From: Aradus depressus
Lineage: Eukaryota > Arthropoda > Insecta > Hemiptera > Aradidae
Assembly: GCA_963662175.1 (NCBI GenBank)
Contig: OY759216.1
Span: 42,425,087-42,489,086 of the forward strand
DNA length: 64,000 nucleotides
Reading direction: 5' to 3'
In this document: positions 12,345-22,949 of the stretch, one piece after another
Layout of the letters: each line of letters opens with the position of its first letter
Numbering within the stretch: position 1 is the first letter of the stretch
Notes under the pieces: model-generated
The model's database searches: none
What the model was told of the DNA's origin: nothing
Seen by the model: the letters and a program-made list of their open reading frames with translations, nothing else
Made by a program: the position numbers and the translations under genes

Positions 12345-12640
12345 TATACGGGAAGTTATGTAATCAAAATTTGAAATTGTTTCAACTGAATTTCATCTTC
12401 ACCAGCCCCCTTCTACTCTTCTTCTTAAACTAAGTTCCAATTCGGTTGGAAATGTTGTGTCTTTACTCAAAGGCTTCCGAATCATGATACTAAATTTCAT
12501 AGTAATATGTTATATTGACAGTTAGAAGGGTTTTTGGATAAAGCCCCTCTTCCTATGATGCACAACCGGCCTTTGGGCCGATTTTTCTGAAATGGACTGA
12601 AGTCTGCCTGTATGTCTGTGGACAATTACTAATTAGTTAC
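12345..12640 (+). repeat. TACTTCCCC element, decayed fragments
   Basis: It contains 'ttactttcccaggtatacgg' followed by 'gaagttatgtaatc', and later 'ctgcctgtatgtctgtgga'; the rest has drifted. Confidence 0.5.
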
Positions 12641-12648
12641 TCATTGTG

Positions 12649-12886
12649 ACTCATGTCCGGGCTTCAACTACAAGGTCATATCGCCTACTATCAGAGCGCT
12701 CTTTCCTCACTCCGGTGGATATGAGCCCGACTCTATTATGGGAGTCCTAAATTTTGTCTACCCTAAATTTTAACTGACAATTTTGTACCTGACATCGTAC
12801 AGGTTCTGGACTATCGCTTAACGTCCCATCCGAAGGACGGCGCGCTTAATATTTTTTTACCTCCCAGATAAAATAAACTAAGGATC
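12649..12886 (-). repeat. tRNA-SINE, partial
   Basis: Body and 3' half of the SINE are present (tgactcatgtccgggcttca ... cagataaaataaactaagg); the tRNA-like head is missing. Confidence 0.8.
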
Positions 12887-13028
12887 ACGTATTATAAATA
12901 TTATGTATTCTTATATTTTGTCTTTCCCTCAAAATGGAAAATATTTTTAAAATTTTTCGTTTTTACTTTATAATTTTTGTTAGTATTAAAAATATGTTTT
13001 GTTCAAATAAACTGTAAATACTTAGTTA
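12887..13028 (+). repeat. Duplicated flank segment (second copy at 47812-47955)
   Basis: 'ttatattttgtctttccc' followed by 'aaaatggaaaatatttttaa' and 'agtattaaaaatatgttttg' recurs upstream of another SINE fragment at 47.8 kb. The two SINE junctions are the same, so the pair arose by duplication of a SINE-containing segment or from a composite element. Confidence 0.7.
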
Positions 13029-13240
13029 TTATGACTCATGCTCGGGCTTTAACTATAAGGTCATATCACCCACTACCAGAGCGCTCTTTCGTCACTCTGG
13101 TGAACATGATCCCGACTCTACTATGGGAGTCCTAAATTTTTATTGACCTAGGGTCTGTAACGAGTACCTGACATCATACAGGGTCGGGACTATCAATTAA
13201 ATTTCCATCCGATGGAAGGCGTGCTCAAGGTTTTTTCACA
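13026..13240 (-). repeat. tRNA-SINE, partial and diverged
   Basis: It has 'tgactcatgctcgggcttta', the 'agagcgctctttcgtcactc' core and 'gagtacctgacatcatacag'; it ends before the tRNA-like head. Confidence 0.8.
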
Positions 13241-13409
13241 CATTAATGGAATCAATGTGTCTGAAATCATGAAATTCCTGTGACAACTTATACCCGTATA
13301 GTTAGCTATTATCTCTTTTCAAATACTATTTGTACAGAAATCATAATCTTAAGGCATTGACCATAATTTCGAAATTATAGTCTTTCCCTTTTGTCGAAAA
13401 TATATTTAG

Positions 13410-13722
13410 GTTTGGTTTGGTTTGGTTTTATGACTCATGCTCGGGCTTTAACTACGAGGTCATATCGCCTACTACCAGAGCGCTCTTTCGTCACTCTGGT
13501 GGACATGAGCCCGACTCTACTATGGGAGTCCTAAATTTTGCCTGCCCTAAATTTTTATTCAAATAGGGCAGGGGTCTTTAACGAGTACCTGACATCGTAC
13601 AGGCTCGGGACCAACGCTTAACGTTCCATCCAAAGGACGGCGTGCTTAGGTTTATTTTACCTCCCAGATAAAATAAACTAAGGGCCTCGGTCGGGTTTCG
13701 AACCCACGTTCTTGAGCTCAGA
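13410..13722 (-). repeat. tRNA-SINE with (AAACC)n tail
   Basis: A well-preserved body. The 3' tail at 13410-13428 is tttggtttggtttggtt on the plus strand, that is (AAACC)n rather than the (AACCT)n of other copies. Confidence 0.85.
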
Positions 13723-13901
13723 CGACAATATAGCACGAAAATATATTTATTTTTTTCTTGAAAAATAATTTTAGGTCTTCAGTGGGCCCTTGGCGACTTG
13801 CTGGTTCAGCGAATCGCAATAAATATATGTCCGCTATCCCATTTTCAACTTAGTACGTACATAAGCTCAGCGGTACCGTGTATAATAATGTAAAGTGACC
13901 A

Positions 13902-14692
13902 GGCAGGTAGATCTGGCAACCTCCACTGACCCTACAGAGCAGGTAGTCCGGGCCTCTTTGAGCAGGTAGTCCGAGCTCTGCAGGTAGTCTGGCTCCTCCA
14001 AACCACGTTAGCCCCCCCGCAGGTAGATCTGGCAACCTCCACTGACCCTACAGAGCAGGTAGTCCGGGACCTTCAGGGCAGGTAGTCCGGGTCTCTGAGC
14101 AGGTAGTCCGAGCTCTGCAGGTAGTCTGGCTCCTCCAAACCACGTTAGCCCCCCCGCAGGTAGATCTGGCAACCTCCACTGACCCTACAGAGCAGGTAGT
14201 CCGGGACCTTCAGGGCAGGTAGTCCGGGCCTCTTTGAGCAGGTAGTCCGAGCTCTGCAGGTAGTCTGGCTCCTCCAAACCACGTTAGCCCCCCCGCAGGT
14301 AGATCTGGCAACCTCCACTGACCCTACAGAGCAGGTAGTCCGGGACCTTCAGGGCAGGTAGTCCGGGCCTCTTTGAGCAGGTAGTCCGAGCTCTGCAGGT
14401 AGTCAGGGTCCTCCAAATCACGTTAGCCCCCCCGCAGGTAGTCCGAGCTCTGCAGGTAGTCTGGCTCCTCCAAACCATGTTAGCCCCCCTCCCCCCCCCC
14501 CCCCCCCCCCCCGCAGGTAGATCTGGCAACCTCCACTGACCCTCCGCAGGTAGATCTGGCAACCTCCACTGACCCTACAGAGCAGGTAGTCCGGGCCTCT
14601 TTGAGCAGGTAGTCCGAGCTCTGCAGGTAGTCTGGCTCCTCCAAACCACGTTAGCCCCTCCGCAGGTAGATCTGGCAACCTCCACTGACCCT
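13902..14692. repeat. Minisatellite, about 120-140-bp unit with inner GCAGGTAGT repeats
   Basis: Units start 'gcaggtagatctggcaacct' and contain three to four inner words 'gcaggtagtccg'. The unit is repeated about six times, some units shortened, with a run of about 25 C at 14488-14513. Leftward frames of 60-100 codons with WFGGARLPAELGLPA repeats are products of the array, not genes. Confidence 0.9.
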
Positions 14693-15000
14693 CTCTCTGT
14701 CCACTTTCCCCTTTCAACGATTTTCCCAGCCTTCATGGAAAATTGCTAACAGACCTCCAACTTGGATTCAAAACATGCTTGTTTTCCACAGACTGGGCTC
14801 CAAGCAGATCAATATAAAGAAGATGTCGGTGATCCAACAGCGATGTACTTCCCCAGACGGTTACTAACACAACTAAATTTTCAATATCCCTTTTTATTAA
14901 GGTTTTTGAGTTGAGTCCCCCGTCAATATTTTCCAATAAAAATAGATTCGTTGCTTTGCGTTCCGATTTAAACAAAGAAATATTATGTAAGGATATTCAT

Positions 15001-15150
15001 TGTTCGTTCTTTGATGTGCTATAACTATGTTGTTCGTTCTTTGATGTGCTATAACTATGTTGTTCGTTCTTTGATGTGCTATAACTATGTTGTTCGTTCT
15101 TTGATGTGCTATAACTATGTTGTTCGTTCTTTGATGTGCTATAACTATGT
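15001..15150. repeat. Tandem repeat, exactly 30 bp x 5
   Basis: Five identical units begin tgttcgttctttgatgtgct. Because 30 is divisible by three, one frame stays open (MCYNYVVRSL repeated), which explains a spurious 71-codon frame. The lack of divergence implies a recent expansion. There are no spacers, so it is not a CRISPR array. Confidence 0.97.
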
Positions 15151-15502
15151 TCCTTCAATAAAAATCAATTTCAAAACGACATTTCAAGTTCTCTATAACA
15201 TTTTTAGATTTTTGATTAGGTCATAAATTTCTGGTCACAGAGAATAAATTGGTAAGTCTAAATTCGTAACTTTTCAGGGCAGCACTTTTTTACTTTTGCA
15301 TTAATCGTGTAAATCCAGTTTTTGGAATAAATAAATTATGTTTGGATTAATCACATACCTTCTAAATCTACAGGAGTGAATGAAAATGAATAATGTTAAT
15401 CCTTTTTTTGAATTTCCCTTAGTTAACTAATCATTCTCCATTCACTAACCTAATTATTTACTACACTTTTTGAAATACTTGTGAATGATGCCTCTCTAAA
15501 GT

Positions 15503-15812
15503 TAGGTTAGGTTTTATGACTCATGCCAGGGCTTTAACTAGGAGGTCATATCGCCTACTACCAGAGCGCTCTTTCGTCTCTCTGGTGGACATGAGCCCGA
15601 CTCTACTGTGGGAGTCCTAAATTTTGCCTACCCTAAATTTTTATTCACCTAGGATAGGGGTCTTTAACGACTACCTGACATCGTACAGGCTCGGGACCAT
15701 CGCTTAACGTCCCACCTGAAGGACGGCGTGCTTAGGTTTATTTTACCTCCCAGATAAAATAAACTAAGGGCCTCGGTCGGGTTTCGAACCCACGATCTTG
15801 AACTCAGAAAAC
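15503..15812 (-). repeat. tRNA-SINE, near full length with (AACCT)n tail
   Basis: Tail gttaggttaggtt at 15503-15515, complete body, B box 'gggtttcgaacccacg' and the start of the anticodon-arm region. Confidence 0.85.
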
Positions 15813-17300
15813 AAGCACGCAAAGTTGATTTAACCGAAAACGCCCTCTTCACTTGGAATAGTCTGCCGTAGTGAATAAATGGTTAGATGCAGTTATCTCG
15901 TGAATGATTCCTCAAAGAAGTTGATTTAACCGAGAAAATACACAATTTTACGAGATACCAAGAAACGCACATCTTTATAATTCCGAAAGTATTAAAGTCC
16001 CTGAGCTCCCAACTTCTTCACAGTGCGCAAATGGCTTGGGAGGTACACCTAACTCATTTTACAACTTAACAACTTTATTCCCTGTGACCATAGAAATATA
16101 AGCGGAATCTTGGAAAATGTACTTAGGCCCCGAAATAAAATTGTCTCAATTTTCATTCGATTTCTGTCAAAATCGTATCAAATTTAAGTTTGCAAATTTA
16201 ATTTCTTAGTTTATAACTACAGTCGTTTCTGCGTTTGGGCGGTCACAAAGTTGCGAAAATGGACAAAAGGTATTCATCCTGACTACATTATAGTAATTTT
16301 CGCCAAATGGCTAAGGGAATTTGCACATTGACTGGTGAATGGTAGTTGAACATTAGCCGCCTCCACCTACATATATAAATGGATGACACGGAGGCCCGGG
16401 CATGATATTGCATGCTTGGCACTCTTGTCCACTACAGCCATGGCATCTATCCAACTCCACAAAGTGTTGTATTGATTAGTGATATAATGTCCGCTAGGAG
16501 CGCTAGTCTCCCCCTATAGTAAATATCTCTTCTTCAGTCGACATTTGCTCCTCCTCAAAGAACCTCCCCATATCCACTTCATCTAATAGACTTTATAATG
16601 ATACATATATACAAAATAATAATAAAACAAACTAAAATAATAAACGTTATTAATAATTATTAATTATAATTGCAGTGTAAATAATAACAGTGAATTTAGT
16701 GAATTGATTAATCAGGTAAGTATGTGCCTTATATTATGAATTAAATGTAACTGAAAAAATTGATAATAATCAGTAAATAATAATTACAACTATTTTACAA
16801 AAAGAACAATTACAACAAAAAATAAAATTAAAATGAATCTGTTATTTTATAAACATTTTTATTTATTTTACTTTATTTTGTTTATGTCCTTTCATTGATA
16901 CTTTCTTATACTATAGTAAATCTTCCACTTCTTGAAGTCAATAGATACAATAAAAAAATTTAAATTTCAACTAAAAATGTTCATGTTAGAGGAAACCCTA
17001 TACACGGAAACGGAATTTTATTATCACTGTTCAAAAAGAATAATATAATCACAATAAAGAATCGTGTTTCATATCCATAAACATTATTTGATACAAAGCT
17101 TTCATTTTTATATTTTGGGCAGAGTTCCTCCACACCTTAAAGGTCGGTCGAATGTACGTTATTGTTTTATTTATTCATTTATAATATATTTATTTAACTT
17201 TTTATACATTCATTTATAATTTTATTATAATATATTATATATTATTTTTCATATATTGTTATAGTTACATTGTTTTCTTTCTTTTCTATATCTCGCACAT
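15813..17300. other. Intergenic, AT-rich, no gene; contains one family B fragment
   Basis: At 16120-16200 the words 'cttaggccccgaaataaaat' and 'ttcgatttctgtcaaaat' mark an inverted piece of repeat family B (see 17660-17935). The rest, including long TA-rich stretches at 16600-17280, shows no coding frame. Confidence 0.5.
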
Positions 17301-17309
17301 TGGGACCTG

Positions 17310-17337
17310 CTGATGGGACGTAAGAACGTCCCGAAAC
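17310..17337 (+). ncRNA. Hammerhead-like core motif (CTGATG-hairpin-GAAAC)
   Basis: ctgatg is followed by a 6-7-bp hairpin (gggacgt / acgtccc with a short loop) and then cgaaac. The base normally A after CUGAUG is G here, so activity is doubtful. Similar motifs recur eight or more times in the window. Confidence 0.35.
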
Positions 17338-17659
17338 ATCGTTGGGATAAAAACACTTCCGAAGAGTTTTTTTTTGAAAAATAGTTATCTTAATTTTTAT
17401 TAAATTGAAAAATGTGTCTACTTATTATAAACGTATCTTGTATTAATTTGGTTTATATACTCATATATTTTTAAGTATTTATTTGTTCAGTTTTTATTAA
17501 TTTCATTTTGCTTTTTTAATACTTTTTTTTTTACTACTAATCATATGTGTGTTACGACTCAAGTAGTTATAAATCTAATTTATAAGCTATTTAATGTATA
17601 AATTCTTTTGATGTATCCTATTACCATGTATTGGTTTAACGGAAATAAATTTATTATTA

Positions 17660-17935
17660 TTATTATTATTAAAGGAATTATTAGATTTTAGCCGAAATCG
17701 AACGAAAATTATGACCACTTTACTTCGGGGCCTAAATACATTTTACAATATATCGCTTATGATGTTCTGATCAGAAATCTTTTCAAGTAAAAGTTGTTAG
17801 AAAACTGAAGGACACGATTTTTCGCTGATCTCCCGGTTTGTGAGATGCCGAAAACAGTACTGATATGACGTTTTGAAAATACTTTTTTTTAAACTTTTCC
17901 TTAATTTACCTGAAAACGGTTAGTAATATTATATT
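17660..17935 (+). repeat. Interspersed repeat family B
   Basis: It contains 'ttagattttagccgaaatcg', 'accactttacttcggggcct' and 'gaaaacggttagtaat'. Related copies are at 22950-23110 (inverted), 26590-26935, 43190-43640 and 50820-51060. Non-coding. Confidence 0.65.
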
Positions 17936-17942
17936 TCTTTAT

Positions 17943-18425
17943 TTTTACTTCCCCAGGTAGTATAGGGAAAGTTATGTAATCGGTCAAAAGTTCGATGCGG
18001 ACTTTTCAACGGAATTTCATGTTTGACGAACTCCAGGTTCCAAATATGAAAAAAAAATGCTGTGTGTATTCTGTGAAGATGATAACTCCCGATAGAATGA
18101 ATGTATCAACACGAAATTTTATATGTGTATCCAGAACCCTCTAAGGAAGACACCTATTGATTTTCAGCCAAATCGACCACAGGGGAGAGGGGGAGAAAGG
18201 CTTGACTCAAAAACTCTAATAACTGCCGTTGTAGTGAAACAAAATTTCATGTATGAATCCAAAACTCCATAAGGACGACACTTATTAATTTTCAGCGGAA
18301 TTGGCAAAAGGGAAGGGGGAATCAGAGAGGACAACTGAAAAACCCCAATAAGTGCCGAGCAATGAAGTCATAAACTGCAAAATTTCAGCAATATCGGCCA
18401 AAGGGAAGGGAGGTGGATCAATTCA
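17943..18425 (+). mobile_element. TACTTCCCC element, orientation A, truncated by satellite
   Basis: It starts 'tttacttccccaggtagtat' and 'agggaaagttatgtaatcgg' and passes through two modules. It then breaks off in the module word 'aataactgc', where the 23-bp satellite begins. Confidence 0.75.
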
Positions 18426-18429
18426 AAAA

Positions 18430-18666
18430 CCATAATAACTGCATACAGCGCCTTGCAATAACTGCATACAGAGCCTTGCAATAACTGCATACAGAGCCTT
18501 GCAATAACTGCATACAGAGCCTTGACATAACTGCATACAGAGCCTTGCAATAACTGCATACAGAGCCTTGCAATAACAGCATACAGCGCCTAGCAATAAC
18601 TGCATACAGAGCCTTGCAATAACTGCATACAGCGCCTTGCAATAACTGCATACAGCGCCTTGCACT
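18430..18666 (+). repeat. Minisatellite, about 23 bp x 10
   Basis: Units of 'ataactgcatacagagcctt' + 'gca' with g/c variants. The first half of each unit is identical to the 'aataactgc' word of the adjoining TACTTCCCC element. Leftward frames through it (CMQLLQGSVCSY repeats) are artefacts. Confidence 0.9.
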
Positions 18667-18671
18667 CAAGA

Positions 18672-18785
18672 AGTTTTATTTCCCCAGCTATACGAAGTAT
18701 AAGGGACGTTATATAATCTGTCAAAATATTGATTGATTAATTCGTTCTGGGGAAGTATATTGCCGATGATTCAATGACGATTTTC
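18672..18785 (+). mobile_element. TACTTCCCC element, minimal copy with both ends
   Basis: In only about 115 bp it has the left end (ttccccagctatacgaagta, then 'taagggacgttatataatc') joined directly to the right end (gattaattcgttctggggaa, then 'gtatattgccgatgattca'). The whole interior is lost. It defines the ends of the family. Confidence 0.8.
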
Positions 18786-18787
18786 TT

Positions 18788-19332
18788 TGACGTGAAAACG
18801 TCTATTGGCTCGTTAAGCACAGGGATAGCCGGTCAAACTTTCTTGTGTTACAAAATACCGTCAGATTTCAATCGATAATAACTACGAGACTAATAATGCG
18901 ATAACAACGGTTGAGGTCACAATGGATAGAGCATGTCTGTACGTGTTTGTTGTGCAGTGTTTGTTTTGTCTGTGACGTTATCGGGTTAGTGTGGGCGCCG
19001 GCGGATGATTGTTGCGAATTAGCGTTGTGTAAAATTAGAAATTAGTATAGCGTGATAACGCGTTTAGATAGGACGTTGATTCGGGTGTCATTGTAAAGAG
19101 CTTGAGGAGCACTACTAGGACTCAAATTGAAACAATAAAAATGTTCGCCGAAATATATGTAAAAATCGGTATTAAATTGAAAATTGCAAAAAAATTAAAG
19201 ATGTCGTCTCATATGAATCGTAAATATGCGCGGAATCATAGAAAACACAAATCAGAGGAAATAAATCAAAAATGATTTTATCCCGACGTTTGCACGGAAA
19301 ATCTACGGCGTGGACCTTGACTACGCCTTAAT
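18788..19332 (+). mobile_element. GACGTG element, copy 1 of 4
   Basis: It starts 'tgacgtgaaaacgtctattg' and 'gctcgttaagcacag', carries the stretch 'gcgccggcggatgattgttg' and a lysine-rich coding relic (MSSHMNRKYARN...). It ends 'cccgacgtttgcacggaaaa' ... 'gactacgccttaat'. The unit occurs four times in the window, always in this orientation. Superfamily unknown; internal deletions differ between copies. Confidence 0.75.
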
Positions 19333-19516
19333 GTTTGTTTTTTTTAGTTAGAAAAATGTCTTGCTTCACGGTTATTGAGTAAACCGTTGGTGAAGTTGCC
19401 GCGTGCATGAGAAGGGGGGGGTCATTTGCATGCTTGGCCTCGAGCGGTAAAAAGTAAGGAGTCGGTCTTTAGGGGGGAGGGGGGGTGGGTGTCTGGATGA
19501 AAGGGGAGAAGGGAGT

Positions 19517-19601
19517 GGCGTCGCCGGATTCCTCTCCAATTAAGAGCAGTGGGGGGAACAGTCTAATCCCCACATCACGATTCCTTTCGGACGAAGCTGA
19601 A
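19517..19601 (+). repeat. 85-bp direct repeat, left copy, flanking the FLYWCH gene
   Basis: It reads 'ggcgtcgccggattcctctc', 'caattaagagcagtgggggg', ... 'cggacgaagctgaa'. A second copy with two visible differences is at 20429-20513, and the FLYWCH gene lies exactly between them. Confidence 0.9.
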
Positions 19602-19829
19602 TGCTCTCAACCGAATGGCAGGATTCCTCTCAGTTGTGTAGGGAATAAGTAAATAATAAAGTAATATCCATGACTATATAATAAAGAAATAACTAAGAAT
19701 ATCACAGCAAAAAAATTATGTTCGTCAGTCTGTCTTATGGCTACGGTAAAACGAGATCGCTTTCACGAACTGCAGTCGGCTGAACACCCCCTCTCAATAT
19801 TTCGCGATATATTTCTCGCTATTTTGCGT

Positions 19830-20366
19830 CTATTCGCTGCCTTCACAACTTTCTTTTGACCAATACTGTTGCATTTTACATATAACTTTGCGCCTCGCAT
19901 CATACAACCTTTTCCTAACATTGTGTATATCTACATCCGTGAGGTCTGGCGATGATGTTTCTCCTATAGCTCTTATAATTATTTTTGATGGACGTTCGAC
20001 TAGGTCATCGACTGCTTTCCGCTTTGCCGAAGCTGCTACAATGCATCGCTGAATCTCGGCGGGGGTGTACTCTTTATGAGTGTGAACGTCAGAATGATCA
20101 ACTATAGTGCGACCGCAGCTCTCTCCTTAACAAATAAAAAAATAGAAAATAAATAAAAAAATTAAAAAATGAAAAAAGTACCACCCTCTATCTATTTTTA
20201 ACAATTGTCACTTACCGACAGTGTTGATAAACGCTCTGCATTTGTGTTTGTTGCATCGCCACTGGGTTTCTCCCGTACTTAGTTCCCGATATTTGTTAAA
20301 TTTGAAGTTTTGACGCACCAACATTAAATTTCCCCGTTGGCTTGTAATTTCGGTCACGCCCGACAT
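19830..20366 (-). CDS. FLYWCH zinc-finger protein, two exons, 148 aa
   Basis: Exon 1 is 20366-20216 and exon 2 is 20125-19830, with donor gtcg|gtaagt, acceptor tttgttaag| and a phase-1 junction. The total of 447 nt ends in TAG. The protein has one FLYWCH domain (residues about 5-68), with zinc ligands visible as W36-x-C38-x4-C43 and H65-x-H67. After it comes the segment typical of FLYWCH proteins related to MULE transposons: ...LVERPSKIIIRAIG at about 92-105 and then LTDVDIHNVRKRLYDARRK. There is no transposase domain, so this is a short DNA-binding protein, presumably nuclear. Its closest relative in the window is the plus-strand gene at 39209, of almost the same size. The exon model is read by eye; the phase agreement and the completed zinc motif across the junction support it. 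Target and function unknown. Confidence 0.8.
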
Positions 20367-20428
20367 GATACTTGCGTAGATACGAATAATAATGTGAACA
20401 CTGAGCAACGGATGCGTGAATGGTGAGG

Positions 20429-20513
20429 GGCGTCGCCGGATTCCTCTCCAATTAAGAGCAGTGGGGGGAACAGTCTAATCCCCACATCACGATTCCTCTC
20501 GGACGAAGTTGAA
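20429..20513 (+). repeat. 85-bp direct repeat, right copy, flanking the FLYWCH gene
   Basis: Same sequence as 19517-19601, about 60 bp upstream of the start codon of the leftward gene. Further local duplication is visible: 'gatgcgtgaatggtgaggg' occurs at about 20411 and again at about 20704. Confidence 0.9.
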
Positions 20514-21332
20514 GGTTCAGATCACTAAATTGTAGGGGCATAATAGCTGGCGTTCCGTCGGCGGGACGATATATCTGCCCCTCTCCTTAGTTTCTAAGCT
20601 ATGAGGACAATTCAGGTTAAATAATTTTATTATATAAATAATGATAAATAATAATGAACACTGACCTTGACACTGGGACACTGAGCAAGGGATGATTTCC
20701 AGACGGATGCGTGAATGGTGAGGGAAAGTAAACAAGATCATAGGTGAGAGGAAACCTGCCATGGGCTAAACGCAATCAAAACTGCACATAGAGGAATCGT
20801 GGAGGTCGGAGAGGAGTCGTGGATCTCCCGAAGGGATGGGTGGGAGAGAGAAGCCATAGCTGCCATGAGGGCTGTCTGTCATATGTGGCACATGAGACGT
20901 GAGCCCCGCCCAGCAGCCTGTCATTGTCAGTCTGGAGACAGACTTTATCTTGTCAGGCTCCACACCTTAGCCCCTACAGATCCTCTAATACAAATATTTA
21001 AAAAAAAATTGTCGATGATTCACCGGCTATGTACTTCCCCAACACGAATTTATCAATTACGTTTTGACTCTCACTCCAAAACAGTCGACCGTTAGAAACT
21101 CAATACTCCACTTACATAGTGTAGTGGCTTCTGAATCTTCATACAGTAAAATCCTTTTATCACGATCCTGATGTAACGATTTTTCTGGATATAACGATGT
21201 AAAACCCGTATCTAGTTTGGTTTGCTATTTAAAAATGAAGAAATAAATCCGGATATAACGATGTTAGGTATAACGATATTCCGTATAAAACGATCTAAAA
21301 CATTGTTGTCTAAAACAAAGAAAAATTTGTTC

Positions 21333-21429
21333 CTGTTGTCATACCTTTCGGTGGATACCGTCGTCACTGGCTGCTGGTCGAGTACCAGCAGCCAGTGACG
21401 ACGGTATCCACCGAAAGGTATGACAACAG
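21333..21429. repeat. Perfect 46-bp inverted repeat with 5-nt loop
   Basis: The left arm ctgttgtcatacctttcggt ... ctgctggt is matched without error by the right arm accagcag ... ggtatgacaacag around the loop cgagt. GC content is well above the surrounding element. Confidence 0.95.
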
Positions 21430-21740
21430 TAACATATTTACTGGCGGAACTAACCCCTTAGATTATATACCAAAAATTTGTTCTTTTCATTCCGGTTATA
21501 ACGATATAATATATACGCACATACATAATTGGGTCAAACAGTAAATATGAGTTTTGAACAGATGAAAAATACGATATACGGTTCTTATTTACTCTTTCCG
21601 AGCGCAATGACATACCATTTCCCCGTTGTCGAATTTTCTTCGAACTCCCTTCTTCCCTTCTAGTGCGTATATTCCTAGTTTCAGATTAGACTTTCCTTTG
21701 CTTTCTTAGGGATCGTGACAGTGTAAAAATTGAATTGTAA

Positions 21741-21995
21741 ATGACTTCGAACAAACGTCGCACATTTTCTATTGAAGAAAAAGTGAAAATCATAAATAGG
21801 ATTGAGAAAGGAGAAACAATCAAAAACTTAGTGTTGGAGCTTCGAATTTCCCAGACTACGATATCGACAATCTGGAAATCCAGAGACAAAATCAAAGAAA
21901 TGTTTGAAAAATATGTGACTTTGAAAAAAAAAAAACTTAGAAGCAGCCAACATCAAGAAGACGCACTTCTTATAACAGTTTGGTTCCGGATATAA
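21741..21995 (+). pseudogene. Tigger transposase, N-terminal DNA-binding fragment
   Basis: 84 codons from MTSNKRRTFSIEEKVKIINR. It has the CENP-B/pipsqueak-type helix-turn-helix of Tigger transposases (EEKVKIINRIEKGE, then SQTTISTIWKSRDKI). After KYVTLKKKK the frame runs into the terminal part of the element, so the second HTH and the DDE domain are deleted. It could at most give a DNA-binding fragment. Confidence 0.85.
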
Positions 21996-22320
21996 CGATG
22001 TATTTTTTTTGGTCCCTTGAATATCGTTATAACCGAATTTTACTGTACTTCATTCATTACATCGGCAGTTAATGGAATTTTTGAGTTGAGCCCCCTCTTC
22101 TCTTTAGACTATTTGGCTGAAAATCATTGTGTCGTTTTTATATAAGTAACTTCGAAGTTAAATATGAAATTTCGTGTCAATACATTCATTACAACGGGAG
22201 TTATTAGTGTTTTTGTGTTCCCATTCGATCCTATAATACCCCGATAATCCTTCTTTGATTTGTCTGAAAATTAATAGGTGTCTTCCTTAAAGGGTTCTGG
22301 ATACACATATAACATTTTTG

Positions 22321-22668
22321 AGGGCGCCGGTAGCTCAGTGGTATGCGTGCTTGTCTTCTGAGCTCAAGAGCGTGGGTTCGAAACCCGACCGAGAGCCTTA
22401 GTTTATTTTATCTGGGAGGTAAAATAAACTAAAGCACGCCGTCCTTCAGGTGGACGATAAGCGATGGTCCCGAGCCTGTACGATGTCAGGTACTCGTTAA
22501 AGACCCCTCTCTACCCTAGGTGAATAAAAATTTAGAGTAGGGAAAATTTAGGAGTCGGGCTCATGTCCACCAGAGTGACGAAAGAGCGCTCTGGTAATAG
22601 GCGATATGACCTCGTAGTTAAAGCCCGGGCATGAGACATCAAACCTAACCTAACCTATAAAATTTCTA
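22321..22668 (+). repeat. tRNA-derived SINE, full-length reference copy
   Basis: The head reads gggcgccggtagctcagtgg (A box tagctcagtggt) and 'gtgggttcgaaacccg' (B box). A short acceptor-like pairing (AGGGC...GCCCT) is visible in sister copies. The body has 'ctgggaggtaaaataaac', 'gcacgccgtcctt', 'gtcccgagcctgtacgatgt', and the palindromic 'agagcgctct'. The tail is aacctaacctaacc. Length is about 345 bp. It would be transcribed by RNA polymerase III; mobilising LINE unknown. Confidence 0.92.
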
Positions 22669-22949
22669 TTCGATACATTCATTATACATACCCTATACCT
22701 AAATATGTATTCATATAAGTTAGGGAAGTAAAAAGAATCGTCGATGAAACATCGGCAATGAACTTCACCATTGTGAATCAATAAACTACGATATGACCAA
22801 CAGTTTTTGCGTACATGAATCAAAAACTACTAAAAAAATTAGTTTCGATTGTCAATTCAAGTTTCAGCATGAAATTATTTTATAATAACTTTTCACTTCA
22901 ATTTTCTCTACTAACTTTCATTTGGTGATTTTTTCTCATTAACATAACT

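Larger units (their letters stand above)
21144..22045 (+). mobile_element. Tigger/pogo-type element, internally deleted, 902 bp
   Basis: Ends CAGTAAAATCCttttatcac and, inverted, gttataaccgaattttactg, each next to the TA target. The word 'ggatataacgat' is repeated near both ends. It encodes only the N-terminal helix-turn-helix of a Tigger transposase and carries a 46-bp palindrome. Confidence 0.85.
20998..22738 (-). mobile_element. TACTTCCCC element (orientation B), split by two later insertions
   Basis: The end 'gatgattcaccggctatgta' + 'cttccccaacacgaattt' is at 21007-21050. The element continues after a Tigger insertion (21144-22045), and again after a SINE insertion (22321-22668), to its other end at about 22735 (taagttagggaagtaaaa). 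Removing the two insertions restores the usual order of modules. Confidence 0.75.

Noticed and set aside
13850..14717. Leftward glycine/leucine-rich frames with WFGGARLPAE repeats
   Set aside because: Product of the 120-140-bp minisatellite; frames shift at the poly-C run.
15001..15226. Possible CRISPR-like or peptide-repeat array
   Set aside because: Units are contiguous and identical with no spacers; a eukaryotic 30-bp tandem repeat.
20517..21095. Frames of 65-98 codons on both strands near the FLYWCH gene
   Set aside because: They overlap each other in antisense, have no domain, and one runs into a TACTTCCCC end.
22321..22405. A tRNA gene (A and B boxes present)
   Set aside because: No full cloverleaf, and the same head is fused to the SINE body in many copies.
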